Position numbers and translations under genes: made by a program
Notes under the pieces: generated by a model
Databases searched by the model: none
Seen by the model: only the letters and a program-made list of their open reading frames with translations
Told to the model about the DNA's origin: nothing
NCBI GenBank assembly: GCA_045805805.1
Contig: JBJMKO010000128.1
Location: forward strand, 1 to 32,970
Direction of reading: 5' to 3'
Length of the DNA: 32,970 nucleotides
From: VRUE01 sp045805805
GTDB taxonomy: Bacteria > Actinomycetota > Thermoleophilia > Solirubrobacterales > 70-9
Shown here: one piece after another, positions 16,122 to 23,448 of the stretch
Layout: each line of letters begins with the position of its first letter
Numbering within the stretch: position 1 is the first letter of the stretch

Positions 16122-17494
16122 TACTCCGCCGGCGAGCGGGTGACCTCCTTGCCCGCGCGCGAACGGCCGCCGAGGAAAACCGCTCGCTGCTCTCCAATGC
16201 GGGCTCGATGGTGGCGACGGCGGTGGTCACGTCCTTCCTCGGGGCGGCCTTCTGGTGGATCGCCACCCACTACTTCACCCAGGACTCCGTCGGCCTCGCC
16301 AGTGCCGCGATCTCGGCGATGACCCTGCTCGGCTTCTTGGCCACGGTCGGGCTTGGAACGCTGCTCATGGGCGAGCTTCCCCGTCTCGACAGCGGCCACC
16401 GCTCGGTGATCAACGCCGCCATGGCTACCACTGGCTCGCTTGGCGCCGGTCTCGGCGTCGCCTTCGTCCTGATCGCACCGCTCGCGTCCTCGAACTTCGA
16501 CCCGCTCAGCCAGACCTGGGAGGCGGCCGTGGTCTTCGCGATCGGCGTCGCCCTGACCGCGCTCACCTTCGTCCTCGACCAGTCCCTGATCGGGCTCCTG
16601 CGGGGAGGGCTCCAGCTGCGCCGAAACATCGTCTTCACCGTGGTCAAGCTGGTCGCCCTGATCCCGGTCGCCGCGGCGGTGGCCGACGCCGGCTCGCAGT
16701 GGATCTACGGCACCTGGACCCTGGGCATCGCCGTCTCCCTCGTCGTCATGGTGCGGTTCTTCCGGGACCGCGACGGCGACTCGCTGCGCCCGAACTTCGG
16801 CTTGCTCAAGGACATGCGCGTGCACGCGATCACGCACCACGCCGTCAACGTCGCCCTGCGCACCCCCGAGCTGGCGCTGCCGATCGTGGTCGTCACCTTC
16901 CTCTCGGCGTCCGCCAATGCCGGCTTCTACATCGCCTACATGATCACCGGCTTCATGTTCTTCGTGCCGCTCTCGCTCAGCACCGTCCTCTACGCGGTCG
17001 GCTCGGGCGAATCGGAGCGGCTGGCCGACCGCTTCAGGCTGACGGTCTACGTCTCGCTCGGCTTCGGCGTGATCTCCAACCTAATCCTGCTGGTGCTTGG
17101 CACCCCCCTGCTGGAAATCTTCGGTGCCAGCTACGCCGGCGAAGCGTCGAGCACCCTGCACGTCCTCGCCCTCGACATCTTCCCCTCGACGATCCTCACC
17201 CACTACGTGGCCCTCCGCCGGATCGAGCGGCGGCTGGCAACGGCGCTGCCGGTCATCTGGGGCGGCGCCCTGCTCCAGGTAGGCGGCGGCGTAATCGGCG
17301 CCCTCCTGGGCGGCCTGGTCGGCGTAGCGATCGGCTGGGTAGCCGGCGCCACCATAGAGGCGATGATCATGGGTCCCGAGGTATTCCGGACCCTCAAAGC
17401 CAAAGCCATCGACGCCCCGGCGGAGGAGAGTCCCGAGGAGGACGAGGCTGAGGCACTGGCAGCATTCGAGACCGCCACGACCGAGCGGTTTTGA
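16118..17494 (+). CDS. Polysaccharide flippase (Wzx/MATE-like)
   Basis: A 458-residue membrane protein with about 12 hydrophobic helices, as in the oligosaccharide-flippase (polysaccharide_synt) family. LLSNAGSMVATAVVTSFLGA in the first helix, DQSLIGLLRGGLQLRRNIVF between helices four and five, and NAGFYIAYMITGFMFFVPLS in the middle fit that family. The tail is acidic (ESPEEDEAEALAAFE). It would move lipid-linked sugar units across the membrane after the glycosyltransferases encoded upstream. The GTG 16118 start overlaps the previous stop by 4 bp, and it is the last gene of the operon. A gene-free, palindrome-rich stretch follows. Confidence 0.85.
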   Translation: MILRRRAGDLLARARTAAEENRSLLSNAGSMVATAVVTSFLGAAFWWIATHYFTQDSVGLASAAISAMTLLGFLATVGLGTLLMGELPRLDSGHRSVINAAMATTGSLGAGLGVAFVLIAPLASSNFDPLSQTWEAAVVFAIGVALTALTFVLDQSLIGLLRGGLQLRRNIVFTVVKLVALIPVAAAVADAGSQWIYGTWTLGIAVSLVVMVRFFRDRDGDSLRPNFGLLKDMRVHAITHHAVNVALRTPELALPIVVVTFLSASANAGFYIAYMITGFMFFVPLSLSTVLYAVGSGESERLADRFRLTVYVSLGFGVISNLILLVLGTPLLEIFGASYAGEASSTLHVLALDIFPSTILTHYVALRRIERRLATALPVIWGGALLQVGGGVIGALLGGLVGVAIGWVAGATIEAMIMGPEVFRTLKAKAIDAPAEESPEEDEAEALAAFETATTERF

Positions 17495-17613
17495 GGTTGG
17501 GCGTTGGGTAGGGGGAGCCCTCGACACGCCCCGGTAGATCGAAAGCTTCGAAAGCGAGACCAGCGCTCAGGGTTGAAGAAGCTTCAAAGCCAAGCAAGGG
17601 CGCCCACTCCCCT

Positions 17614-17658
17614 TCCGGTGCACTTTATTCGGCCATAGCCCGCATAAAGTGCACCGGA
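17614..17658. terminator. 15-bp perfect hairpin, candidate bidirectional terminator
   Basis: TCCGGTGCACTTTAT (17614-17628) pairs perfectly with ATAAAGTGCACCGGA (17644-17658). Inside the 15-base loop GGC...GCC can pair again. It lies 120 bp past the flippase stop, facing a convergent gene. A T-rich tract forms part of the stem rather than following it, so terminator function is uncertain. Confidence 0.5.
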
Positions 17659-17733
17659 GCCGCTTCCAACGCTTGAGAGCTTCAGGCTGAGGAAGGCGCT
17701 TTGGGGCTGGTCCGAAGCTTGTCCCCGCTTCGA

Positions 17734-17889
17734 GAGGCCTGGCGGGTGTGCCTCTGCGGGTGTGTGGCCGAAGGCGGCGGAAATGCAATCCGATTATTGC
17801 GCGGGCGTAGCCCGCGCACCTCATCTCGTCGCTACGCGCCATAGGCGCGGGCGACGTCAATTCCCGCAGAGGCGCACCCGCCAGGCCTC
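17734..17889. repeat. Palindromic element with 26-27-bp inverted ends
   Basis: The arms at 17734-17760 and 17863-17889 are complementary except for one position and enclose about 102 bp with further hairpins. The left arm begins GAGAGGCCTGGCGGGTG and ends CCTCTGCGGG. Its pattern resembles the arm of the element at 27424-27535. No target-site duplication or coding capacity is visible. Confidence 0.6.
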
Positions 17890-17905
17890 CTGGATCCCGC
17901 CGGGA

Positions 17906-19414
17906 TTACTTCTTCGGCGGGACGATGTGGAAGCCGTGATGGCGAGGGTGCGAGCGCTTGCCGCTGGGACTGAAGGCGACGACCGAGACGCTGTAGCGGC
18001 CGCGGCCGAGGTGGCGCTTGCCTACGAGCTTCGCCAGCGGGACGCGCTTGTGCCCGGCGTTCTGTTCCGCACTGAAGACGAGCGGCCTGGCGTGGCTGCC
18101 GCGCCGGTGCAGGGCGAGCCTGACCGTTCCCCGGTGGGAGAGCCGGTAGGTGACTCGGCCTCGCAGCGTGATCCCGCGACGGTGGCGCTGGTGTGTGCTC
18201 TTCGGCTTTTCGGTGGGGGGCTGGGTCGTTGGAGCAGGTTCGGGAGCCGGGGCCGGAGCGGTCGGGGGTTCGGTGGTCGGGACCGGTTCCGATTCGGGGG
18301 CCGGCGCGGGAGCGGTTTCAGGAGCCGGGGCGGGAGCGGATTCCGGGGAGGGTTCGGGCGCCGGTGCCGGGGCGGGAGCCGGAGCGGGCTCGGGAGCCGG
18401 GGCGGGCGTGACGACCGGAGTGACCTCGAGTTCTTTCACGATCGGGGGGGCTTCTTCGGTACCCGGCGGGGGCTGCGTGCCGCCGTAGAGGCTCGAGGCG
18501 ACAACCTTGCGGTAGGCATCGAGGGAGGACTGGGAGGACTCGACGCGCCAGTCGCGCTCCTTGTTGTCGTTGAACCAGATGACGCCGGCGACGCGCGGCA
18601 TCTTCTGCGGGATCGTCTCGAAGTAGGTTTCTTCGATCCAGGCCGCCTTGTTGCCGCCGGTCTCGCTCGCGGCGGTCTCGGTAATGATCACTGGCTTGCT
18701 GCTGAGCTGGGTGATCGTCGTGTAGGACGAGAGGAAGATTTTCGAGAACGTCTGGAAGGAGCCTCCCGAGGAGGTGCCCCAGTTGTAGCCGTCGAGCGCC
18801 GTGTAGTCGACCCATTCCTCGCCCGGGTAGAACTGGTTGAAGGGGCGTCCGCCGTAGTCGACGTTGGGCGCCCAGACCCACTTGACGTTGCCGGCGCCCT
18901 CCGTGCGGAAGACGGTGACGATGTGCCGCCACGCTTCGACGTAGCCGGCGGCGGTGTTGCCGACCTTGCCAACCGCCCAGTCGCTGCTGAGCAGGTTCAT
19001 CTCGTGGGCGAAGCGCACCATGACCGTCATGCCCAGCCCGCGAATCGCGTCTGCTTCTTTCTTGAAGTAGCTGTCGTACTTGCCGGCGGCGATGTCGGCG
19101 AAGGAGGCCACGCCACCGGAGACGTAGGGCTCCAGAGTGACCATCGGGGTCTCCCCGCGGTTGCGCAGGTTGGTGATCTCGCTGGAGTAGAGCATCGGCC
19201 CCCCCATGTTGCGGAAGACCAGGAAGAGGCCCGGCTTGCCCCCGACCATCGACGCGTAGCTGTCGAGGGTGCTGGCGCTGCCGCCGCCGCCCGTCAGGTA
19301 GGTGCCGAGCTGAACCTGAGCCTGGGCGGAAGCCGGGACGGTCGCCGCGGCGAAGAGGGCCAGGGAGGCGAGAACGGGGGCGAGTGTGCGTCGGGCTGAA
19401 AGGGCCACCCCCAT
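17906..19414 (-). CDS. Secreted GH26-like glycoside hydrolase with Pro/Ala linker and C-terminal domain
   Basis: A 502-residue protein. Residues 1-32 form a signal peptide (LASLALFAAATVPASA). Residues about 35-310 form a GH26/beta-mannanase-like barrel: MVTLEPYVSG, VMVRFAHEMN with E138 as likely acid/base, NVKWVWAPN, FYPGEEWVDYTALDGYNWG, and PVIITETAASE with E246 as likely nucleophile. Residues about 315-400 are a low-complexity Pro-Ala-Glu linker. The last 100 residues are basic and beta-rich (TLRGRVTYRLSHRGTVRLAL), possibly for cell-wall or glycan binding. It is the only one of the three paralogues with the canonical His before the acid/base Glu. ATG 19414 is used; GTG one codon earlier is equally possible. 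The substrate is unknown, plausibly the polymer of the adjacent cluster. Confidence 0.82.
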   Translation of the reverse strand: MGVALSARRTLAPVLASLALFAAATVPASAQAQVQLGTYLTGGGGSASTLDSYASMVGGKPGLFLVFRNMGGPMLYSSEITNLRNRGETPMVTLEPYVSGGVASFADIAAGKYDSYFKKEADAIRGLGMTVMVRFAHEMNLLSSDWAVGKVGNTAAGYVEAWRHIVTVFRTEGAGNVKWVWAPNVDYGGRPFNQFYPGEEWVDYTALDGYNWGTSSGGSFQTFSKIFLSSYTTITQLSSKPVIITETAASETGGNKAAWIEETYFETIPQKMPRVAGVIWFNDNKERDWRVESSQSSLDAYRKVVASSLYGGTQPPPGTEEAPPIVKELEVTPVVTPAPAPEPAPAPAPAPAPEPSPESAPAPAPETAPAPAPESEPVPTTEPPTAPAPAPEPAPTTQPPTEKPKSTHQRHRRGITLRGRVTYRLSHRGTVRLALHRRGSHARPLVFSAEQNAGHKRVPLAKLVGKRHLGRGRYSVSVVAFSPSGKRSHPRHHGFHIVPPKK

Positions 19415-19547
19415 CACTCGGCCCAGCCGCCATCGGTTCGAGCGATACTCAGCCTAACTGGACGTATGTATGAGGGCCTGAAACCACCCTCGGGAACCGC
19501 TCAGGCGCCGGTTCGCGCCGGTCCTACACCTGCCAGAAGCGAGGTTC

Positions 19548-20333
19548 TCAGCCCAGCGAGGCGTACGGCCGTGAAACGCGGACGCGTCGCACGGCGCGAG
19601 AGGTCTTGGCCGCGAAGACCGGCCATCCGGTCGAGCGGTAGATCGACTCGCGGGGGACCTCGAGCCGGCCGCGGCCACGCAGGGGTGCGGCGATCCGCTC
19701 ATCCAGGGTGACGGCCGCCTCGTAGCCCGCCGCGACCACAAGATCCATCACCTCGCGGTCGTAGCTCCCAAATGGGTAGGCAAGCGAGGCGCAGGAACGC
19801 TGCAGCGCGTCCTCGCAGGCGGCGCGGGAGGCGCTCAGCTCGGTGGCCGCCTCCTCCCCGCCGATCTTCGTCAGGTGGGGATGTGAGCAGGTATGCGAGC
19901 CGATCTCCCAGCCCCGATCCGAGAGGGTGCGCAACTGCTCCCACGACATGCAGCGCAGCTCGTGCTCGTGCTCGGTGCCGACCCACTGGCGCAGCTCCGA
20001 CCAGGTCATCTGACTCGCATCGGCGGCGGCGTCGGTTGGCACGAAGACCGTCGCCGGCACGCCGAGCTCGTCGAGCACCGGCAGCCCCGCCTCCAGGATC
20101 GAGACATAGGCGTCGTCGAAGGTGACAGCCATCGCCTTGCGAGGGGCGCCCTCGGCCAGGGCCGCGGAGAGCGTCAAGGGCCGGTAACCGCGCCGGAGCA
20201 GGAACCGCAGCTGAGCACGCAGCCTGTCCGGGGCAATCGCGGCCGGGCTCGGCCAACCCTCGCTGACCGCGTGATAGCAGAGGACGAGGAGGCTGGAGAC
20301 GCGGCCGGCTTCGGTGTCCGAGCCGGCGCTCAC
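19548..20333 (-). CDS. Polysaccharide deacetylase (CE4/NodB domain)
   Basis: A 261-residue protein. The NodB homology core is clear: CYHAVSEGW near the N-terminus, AVTFDDAY (69-76) with catalytic and metal aspartates D73/D74, GSHTCSHPHL with metal histidines H147 and H151, and LAYPFGSYD (184-192). Members remove N- or O-acetyl groups from polysaccharides using a divalent metal. No signal peptide is visible, so a cytoplasmic or unusual location must be considered. The GTG 20333 start overlaps the upstream GH26-like gene's stop (GTGA), tying the two together. A second paralogue lies at 22580-23395. Confidence 0.86.
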   Translation of the reverse strand: MSAGSDTEAGRVSSLLVLCYHAVSEGWPSPAAIAPDRLRAQLRFLLRRGYRPLTLSAALAEGAPRKAMAVTFDDAYVSILEAGLPVLDELGVPATVFVPTDAAADASQMTWSELRQWVGTEHEHELRCMSWEQLRTLSDRGWEIGSHTCSHPHLTKIGGEEAATELSASRAACEDALQRSCASLAYPFGSYDREVMDLVVAAGYEAAVTLDERIAAPLRGRGRLEVPRESIYRSTGWPVFAAKTSRAVRRVRVSRPYASLG

Positions 20334-21502
20334 CTCGCCGCCCCACCCCCGGCGACCCGGCGGGTGCGGGCTCGGCGAATGCCCAGCGCCAACGCCGCGG
20401 CGATCGCGACGATCGCAACCCCGATCCCGATCGCCAGGGCCAGGTATTTGCCATGGAGCTTCAAGCGCTGCGCTTCGAGAAAGGAGGGGGCCCCGTAGCC
20501 GCTGTCGGGCGGAGACGGCGCGGGATCGCCCTCGGGCAGGAAGGCGGGGGTGGCTAGCAGGGTGGCACGGGTGCCCCCGTAGCGCGGAGACGCGATCGCC
20601 TTCCTGAAGGCGGCCAGCGAGGCAGGGCTGCTGTCGACGCGGAGGTCGGCGTGCGTGTCTTCATCGTTGAACCAGACCAGGGCCCGGATGTGCGAGAAGG
20701 CCGGCGCCTCGCGGCTGAGGGTGCTTTCGATCCATTCCGGCTTGTTGCCGCCCTCTTCCCCAGCCCCGGTCTCGGCGATCATCACCGGCTTCGAGGTCAG
20801 CTTGACGAGCCGGTCGTAGGTGCTGCCGAAGATCGTCGTGAAGGAGGGCCAGCCGATTGTGCCCCCCCAGCAGAAGCCGTCGATCCCGACCCAGTCGACG
20901 AACTCGTCGCCCGGGTAGAAGACGGCGAGACCGTGGCCGCCGCCGGCGTCCTCGTTCGGAGCCCACACCCACCTGACGTTGCCGGCGCCGTGGTTGCGAA
21001 AGATCCAGAAGACGTGGTGCCAGGCTTCGCGGTACCGGGTCGGGGTGTTGCCCTCGACGCCGGTGCCCCACGGATACCAGTCGCCGTTCATCTCCTGTGC
21101 GAAGCGCAGGAAGATCGGCTTGCCCCAGGCCGCTGCCGCTTCGGCCGACTGGCGGATGTAGCGGTCGTAGCGGCCGGAGACGATCTCCCGCAGCGGGATG
21201 CCTTCTCCGGAGGCGGCCTGCGGCTCCCAGGTGACCATCGGCACGGCACCGTCGTCCCACACGTGCCGCAGCTCGGGCGGATAGAACGGCTCGATGCTCC
21301 AATTCTTGTAGGAGACGACGATCGCCGGCTGGCGCCCGACCTGGCGCCCGTAGGCCGAGATCACGCCCGGGTGGTCGAACACGTTCGGGACGAAGACCCC
21401 GAGGGCGACCGGCGCGCCCTGGGCGACGGCGGGGAGGAGCAGCAGGCAGGCCAGCAGGGGGACGAGAAGGCGCCCGGCCCGCGGCGCCCGCGGGCGTCTC
21501 AC
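20330..21502 (-). CDS. GH26-like protein with signal peptide and C-terminal membrane anchor
   Basis: A 390-residue protein. Signal peptide at about 1-29 (LLVPLLACLLLLPAVAQG). The GH26-like domain (about 32-320) shows VPMVTWEPQ, FLRFAQEMNGDWYPW with E137, NVRWVWAPNEDAGG, FYPGDEFVDWVGIDGF, and VMIAETGAGEEGGNK with E244. The residue before the acid/base Glu is Gln rather than the His usual in GH26, so activity may differ. A C-terminal hydrophobic stretch (about 352-375) followed by RRARTRR would anchor it in the membrane facing outward. Both ends overlap neighbours by 4 bp, giving a coupled trio (22497 to 19548). Confidence 0.82.
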   Translation of the reverse strand: MRRPRAPRAGRLLVPLLACLLLLPAVAQGAPVALGVFVPNVFDHPGVISAYGRQVGRQPAIVVSYKNWSIEPFYPPELRHVWDDGAVPMVTWEPQAASGEGIPLREIVSGRYDRYIRQSAEAAAAWGKPIFLRFAQEMNGDWYPWGTGVEGNTPTRYREAWHHVFWIFRNHGAGNVRWVWAPNEDAGGGHGLAVFYPGDEFVDWVGIDGFCWGGTIGWPSFTTIFGSTYDRLVKLTSKPVMIAETGAGEEGGNKPEWIESTLSREAPAFSHIRALVWFNDEDTHADLRVDSSPASLAAFRKAIASPRYGGTRATLLATPAFLPEGDPAPSPPDSGYGAPSFLEAQRLKLHGKYLALAIGIGVAIVAIAAALALGIRRARTRRVAGGGAAR

Positions 21503-22497
21503 CAGGCGGGCCGCAGAGACACCCGGCCGAGCTCACGCGAGAGGCGCCGAGGCGTCCGCAGCAGGATCTTGCGGCTGGACGCGTAGAGGGGTGCGCTGGT
21601 CCAGCGACGCAGCGATCGCAGCGCGGCGCCGGACGTGTCCACCTGCAGGTCCCCCTTGGTGTCGTCGGAAGCGTCGTACCAGGCCACCGCCCGGAAGTGC
21701 CCCATCCGCGGCAGGTCGCGACGGAGCATCTGGCGCAACCAGCGGGCCTTGTTGCCGCCGAACTCCCCACAGCCGACCTCGCCGATCATCAGGGGCCGGT
21801 CGGTGAGGCGGACGAGGTCTCGATTGGAGCGGGCGAAGAGCTTGTGAAACGACTTCCAGGCGAACTTTCCTCCCCAGTTGTAGCCGTCGACCCCGGCCCA
21901 GTCGACATAGCGATCGCCGGGATAGAAGCGCCGGAAGGGCTGGTTGTTCTCGGTCTCCACATACGGGGTCCAGACCCATTCGACGTTGTCGGCACCGGCG
22001 CCCCGGAAGACCCTGACGATGTGGCGCCAGGCATGCACGAAGGAGCGAGCCGAGTTGCCGAAGGCCGGCGACCACGGGTACCAGGAACCGTTCATCTCCT
22101 GCCCGAAGCGGATCATCATCGGCTTGCCCCAGGCCGCCGCCGCCTGCGCGGCGGCGGCGATGTAGCCGTCGTAGCGCCCGTGGGCGACCTTGGAGAGGTC
22201 GATCCGCCCTTCCGAGGAAGTCTGCGGCTCCCAGGTGACCATCGGCACGGCGCCGCTGTCGTGGACCCCGTCGAGCTGGGGGTAGTAGACGGGAGCTTGG
22301 TCGAAGGTCTTGAACGAGGTGACGATCAGCGGGTTCCACCCGACCTCCGCCCCGAACGAGCCGATCAGGGAGGGGCTCTCCTCGGCATGCGGGATGTAGG
22401 CGCCCAGCGAGACAGGCGCCCTCTGCGCGCCGGCGCCCGCCGGGGCAAGCGAGCAGGCGAGGGCCACCAGGAACACGAGCAGGCTCAGGCGCTTCAT
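21499..22497 (-). CDS. Secreted GH26-like protein
   Basis: A 332-residue protein with a signal peptide (about 1-24, LVFLVALACSLAPAGAGA) and one GH26-like domain. Motifs are VPMVTWEPQTSSEGR, MMIRFGQEMNGSWYPW with E134, NVEWVWTPYVETEN, FYPGDRYVDWAGVDGYNWGG, and PLMIGEVGCGEFGGNK with E240. Like its downstream paralogue it has Gln before the acid/base Glu. It lacks the linker and anchor of its relatives. Start ATG 22497 is chosen because the signal peptide begins there; no ribosome site is visible. It is the first gene of the coupled trio. Confidence 0.82.
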   Translation of the reverse strand: MKRLSLLVFLVALACSLAPAGAGAQRAPVSLGAYIPHAEESPSLIGSFGAEVGWNPLIVTSFKTFDQAPVYYPQLDGVHDSGAVPMVTWEPQTSSEGRIDLSKVAHGRYDGYIAAAAQAAAAWGKPMMIRFGQEMNGSWYPWSPAFGNSARSFVHAWRHIVRVFRGAGADNVEWVWTPYVETENNQPFRRFYPGDRYVDWAGVDGYNWGGKFAWKSFHKLFARSNRDLVRLTDRPLMIGEVGCGEFGGNKARWLRQMLRRDLPRMGHFRAVAWYDASDDTKGDLQVDTSGAALRSLRRWTSAPLYASSRKILLRTPRRLSRELGRVSLRPAW

Positions 22498-22579
22498 CGG
22501 TTGGCTATCGGCACTTCGGTCAGGGCACGAGAGGGTATCGGGACAAGCGGCGTCTTCGGCACAGCCATTGCAACGCCGG

Positions 22580-23395
22580 TCAACCCGCCGCCGGCTGCGC
22601 GACGGCGCCGGCCACGAGGCGCCACGGCCGCGAATCCCTGGCTCGCCTCGAGACCCAGGACGTCTTGGCCGCGAACCTCGGCCAGCCATCGCCGCGATAG
22701 ATCCCCGACCTGAGCAGCTCAAACGGGTCCGAGCCTCCACCTCCCCGGAGGGGCCGGCTTCCTGCGGGGATGGCCAAGTGGCTGTCCAGGATCGCGGCCG
22801 TACGGTAGCCGGCTCCCCTTGCCATGTCCTTGACCTGTGCGTCGTAGGCCGAGAACGGATAGGCAAGCGCAGTGCACGGCCGTTGAAGCTCGTCTTCGCA
22901 TTCCTCGCGCGAGCCCCGTAGCTCGGTCTCGAGCTCCGCCTCGCCCAGCGAGGTCAAATCCCGGTGGCAGCGAGAGTGCGAGCCGACCTCCCAACCGACA
23001 TCCGAGAGACGGCGCAGCTCCTCCCAAGACATGCAGTCCAGCTCGGCCTCGAAGGACGTGCCGAGCCAATCCTCCATTCCCGCCCACGCCATCGGCTCCT
23101 GCGAGGTCGCGAAGGCGCTCGGCACGAAGACGGTCGCCGGCACGCCGAGGCGCTCCAGGACCGGAAAGCCCTCGCGCAGGACCGACCGGTAGGCGTCGTC
23201 GAAGGTGACGACGACGGTCTTGCCCTGCGGGGGGCCTTCGACGGCGGAGGTCAGCGTCGCCGGCCGGTAGCCGCGCCGGAGCAGGAAGCGAACCTGGGCC
23301 TCGAGCCGCCGGGGATCGATCGCGAACTCGGTCGGCCAACTGGGGCTGACCGCGTGATAGCAGAGAATCAGGAGGTCGTTCACCTTGTGCGTCAC
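22580..23395 (-). CDS. Polysaccharide deacetylase (CE4/NodB domain), second copy
   Basis: A 271-residue paralogue of the 19548-20333 gene, with DLLILCYHAVSPSWP, VVVTFDDAYRSVL (61-73; D66/D67), GSHSRCHRDLT with H140 and H144, and LAYPFSAYD (177-185). Metal and catalytic residues are present, as expected for de-N- or de-O-acetylation of glycans. There is no signal peptide. It starts at GTG 23395, 53 bp from the divergent ATP-grasp gene, and its stop lies 82 bp before the first GH26-like gene on the same strand, so co-transcription is plausible. The two deacetylases share the same C-terminal style (IYR..GWP.FAAKTS), indicating duplication within this cluster. Confidence 0.86.
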   Translation of the reverse strand: MTHKVNDLLILCYHAVSPSWPTEFAIDPRRLEAQVRFLLRRGYRPATLTSAVEGPPQGKTVVVTFDDAYRSVLREGFPVLERLGVPATVFVPSAFATSQEPMAWAGMEDWLGTSFEAELDCMSWEELRRLSDVGWEVGSHSRCHRDLTSLGEAELETELRGSREECEDELQRPCTALAYPFSAYDAQVKDMARGAGYRTAAILDSHLAIPAGSRPLRGGGGSDPFELLRSGIYRGDGWPRFAAKTSWVSRRARDSRPWRLVAGAVAQPAAG

Positions 23396-23448
23396 ACGAT
23401 CTTCTCGCCGCCGAAGCCGTCGAGTATGCCAGTACGCTGCCGCTTCCG

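Larger units (their letters stand above)
17495..17905. other. Gene-free stretch between convergent genes, rich in inverted repeats
   Basis: This 411-bp stretch lies between the flippase stop and the GH26-like stop. It contains a 15-bp perfect hairpin (17614-17658) and a 26-27-bp inverted repeat (17734-17889). Inside that repeat are an 8-bp hairpin (17799-17817) and a 6-bp one (17835-17849); 5-6-bp hairpins at 17881-17893 and 17894-17906 follow. AAGCTTC-like words recur in both orientations around 17545, 17580 and 17713. Frames crossing it look like shadows. It may hold bidirectional terminators plus a palindromic repeat element or a structured RNA. Confidence 0.7.

Noticed and set aside
17567..17860. 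97-codon - strand frame across the palindromic stretch
   Set aside because: It reads through both inverted-repeat elements, has an Arg/Pro-rich composition and no ribosome site. The DNA structure explains it better than coding.
17495..17905. tRNA or known riboswitch in the gene-free stretch
   Set aside because: I looked for a cloverleaf with a TTCRANY-type loop and CCA-adjacent acceptor and for familiar riboswitch cores. The hairpins present do not fit either.
18193..18488. Tandem-repeat or CRISPR-like signal from recurring GGAGCCGGGGCGGGAGC words
   Set aside because: It is the coding sequence of the Pro/Ala/Glu linker of the GH26-like protein. Units are irregular, without spacers.
17762..19399. 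545-codon open frame on the + strand
   Set aside because: Antisense to the GH26-like gene. Its long Gly/Arg/Ser stretches are the reverse reading of the Pro/Ala linker, and no domain is visible.
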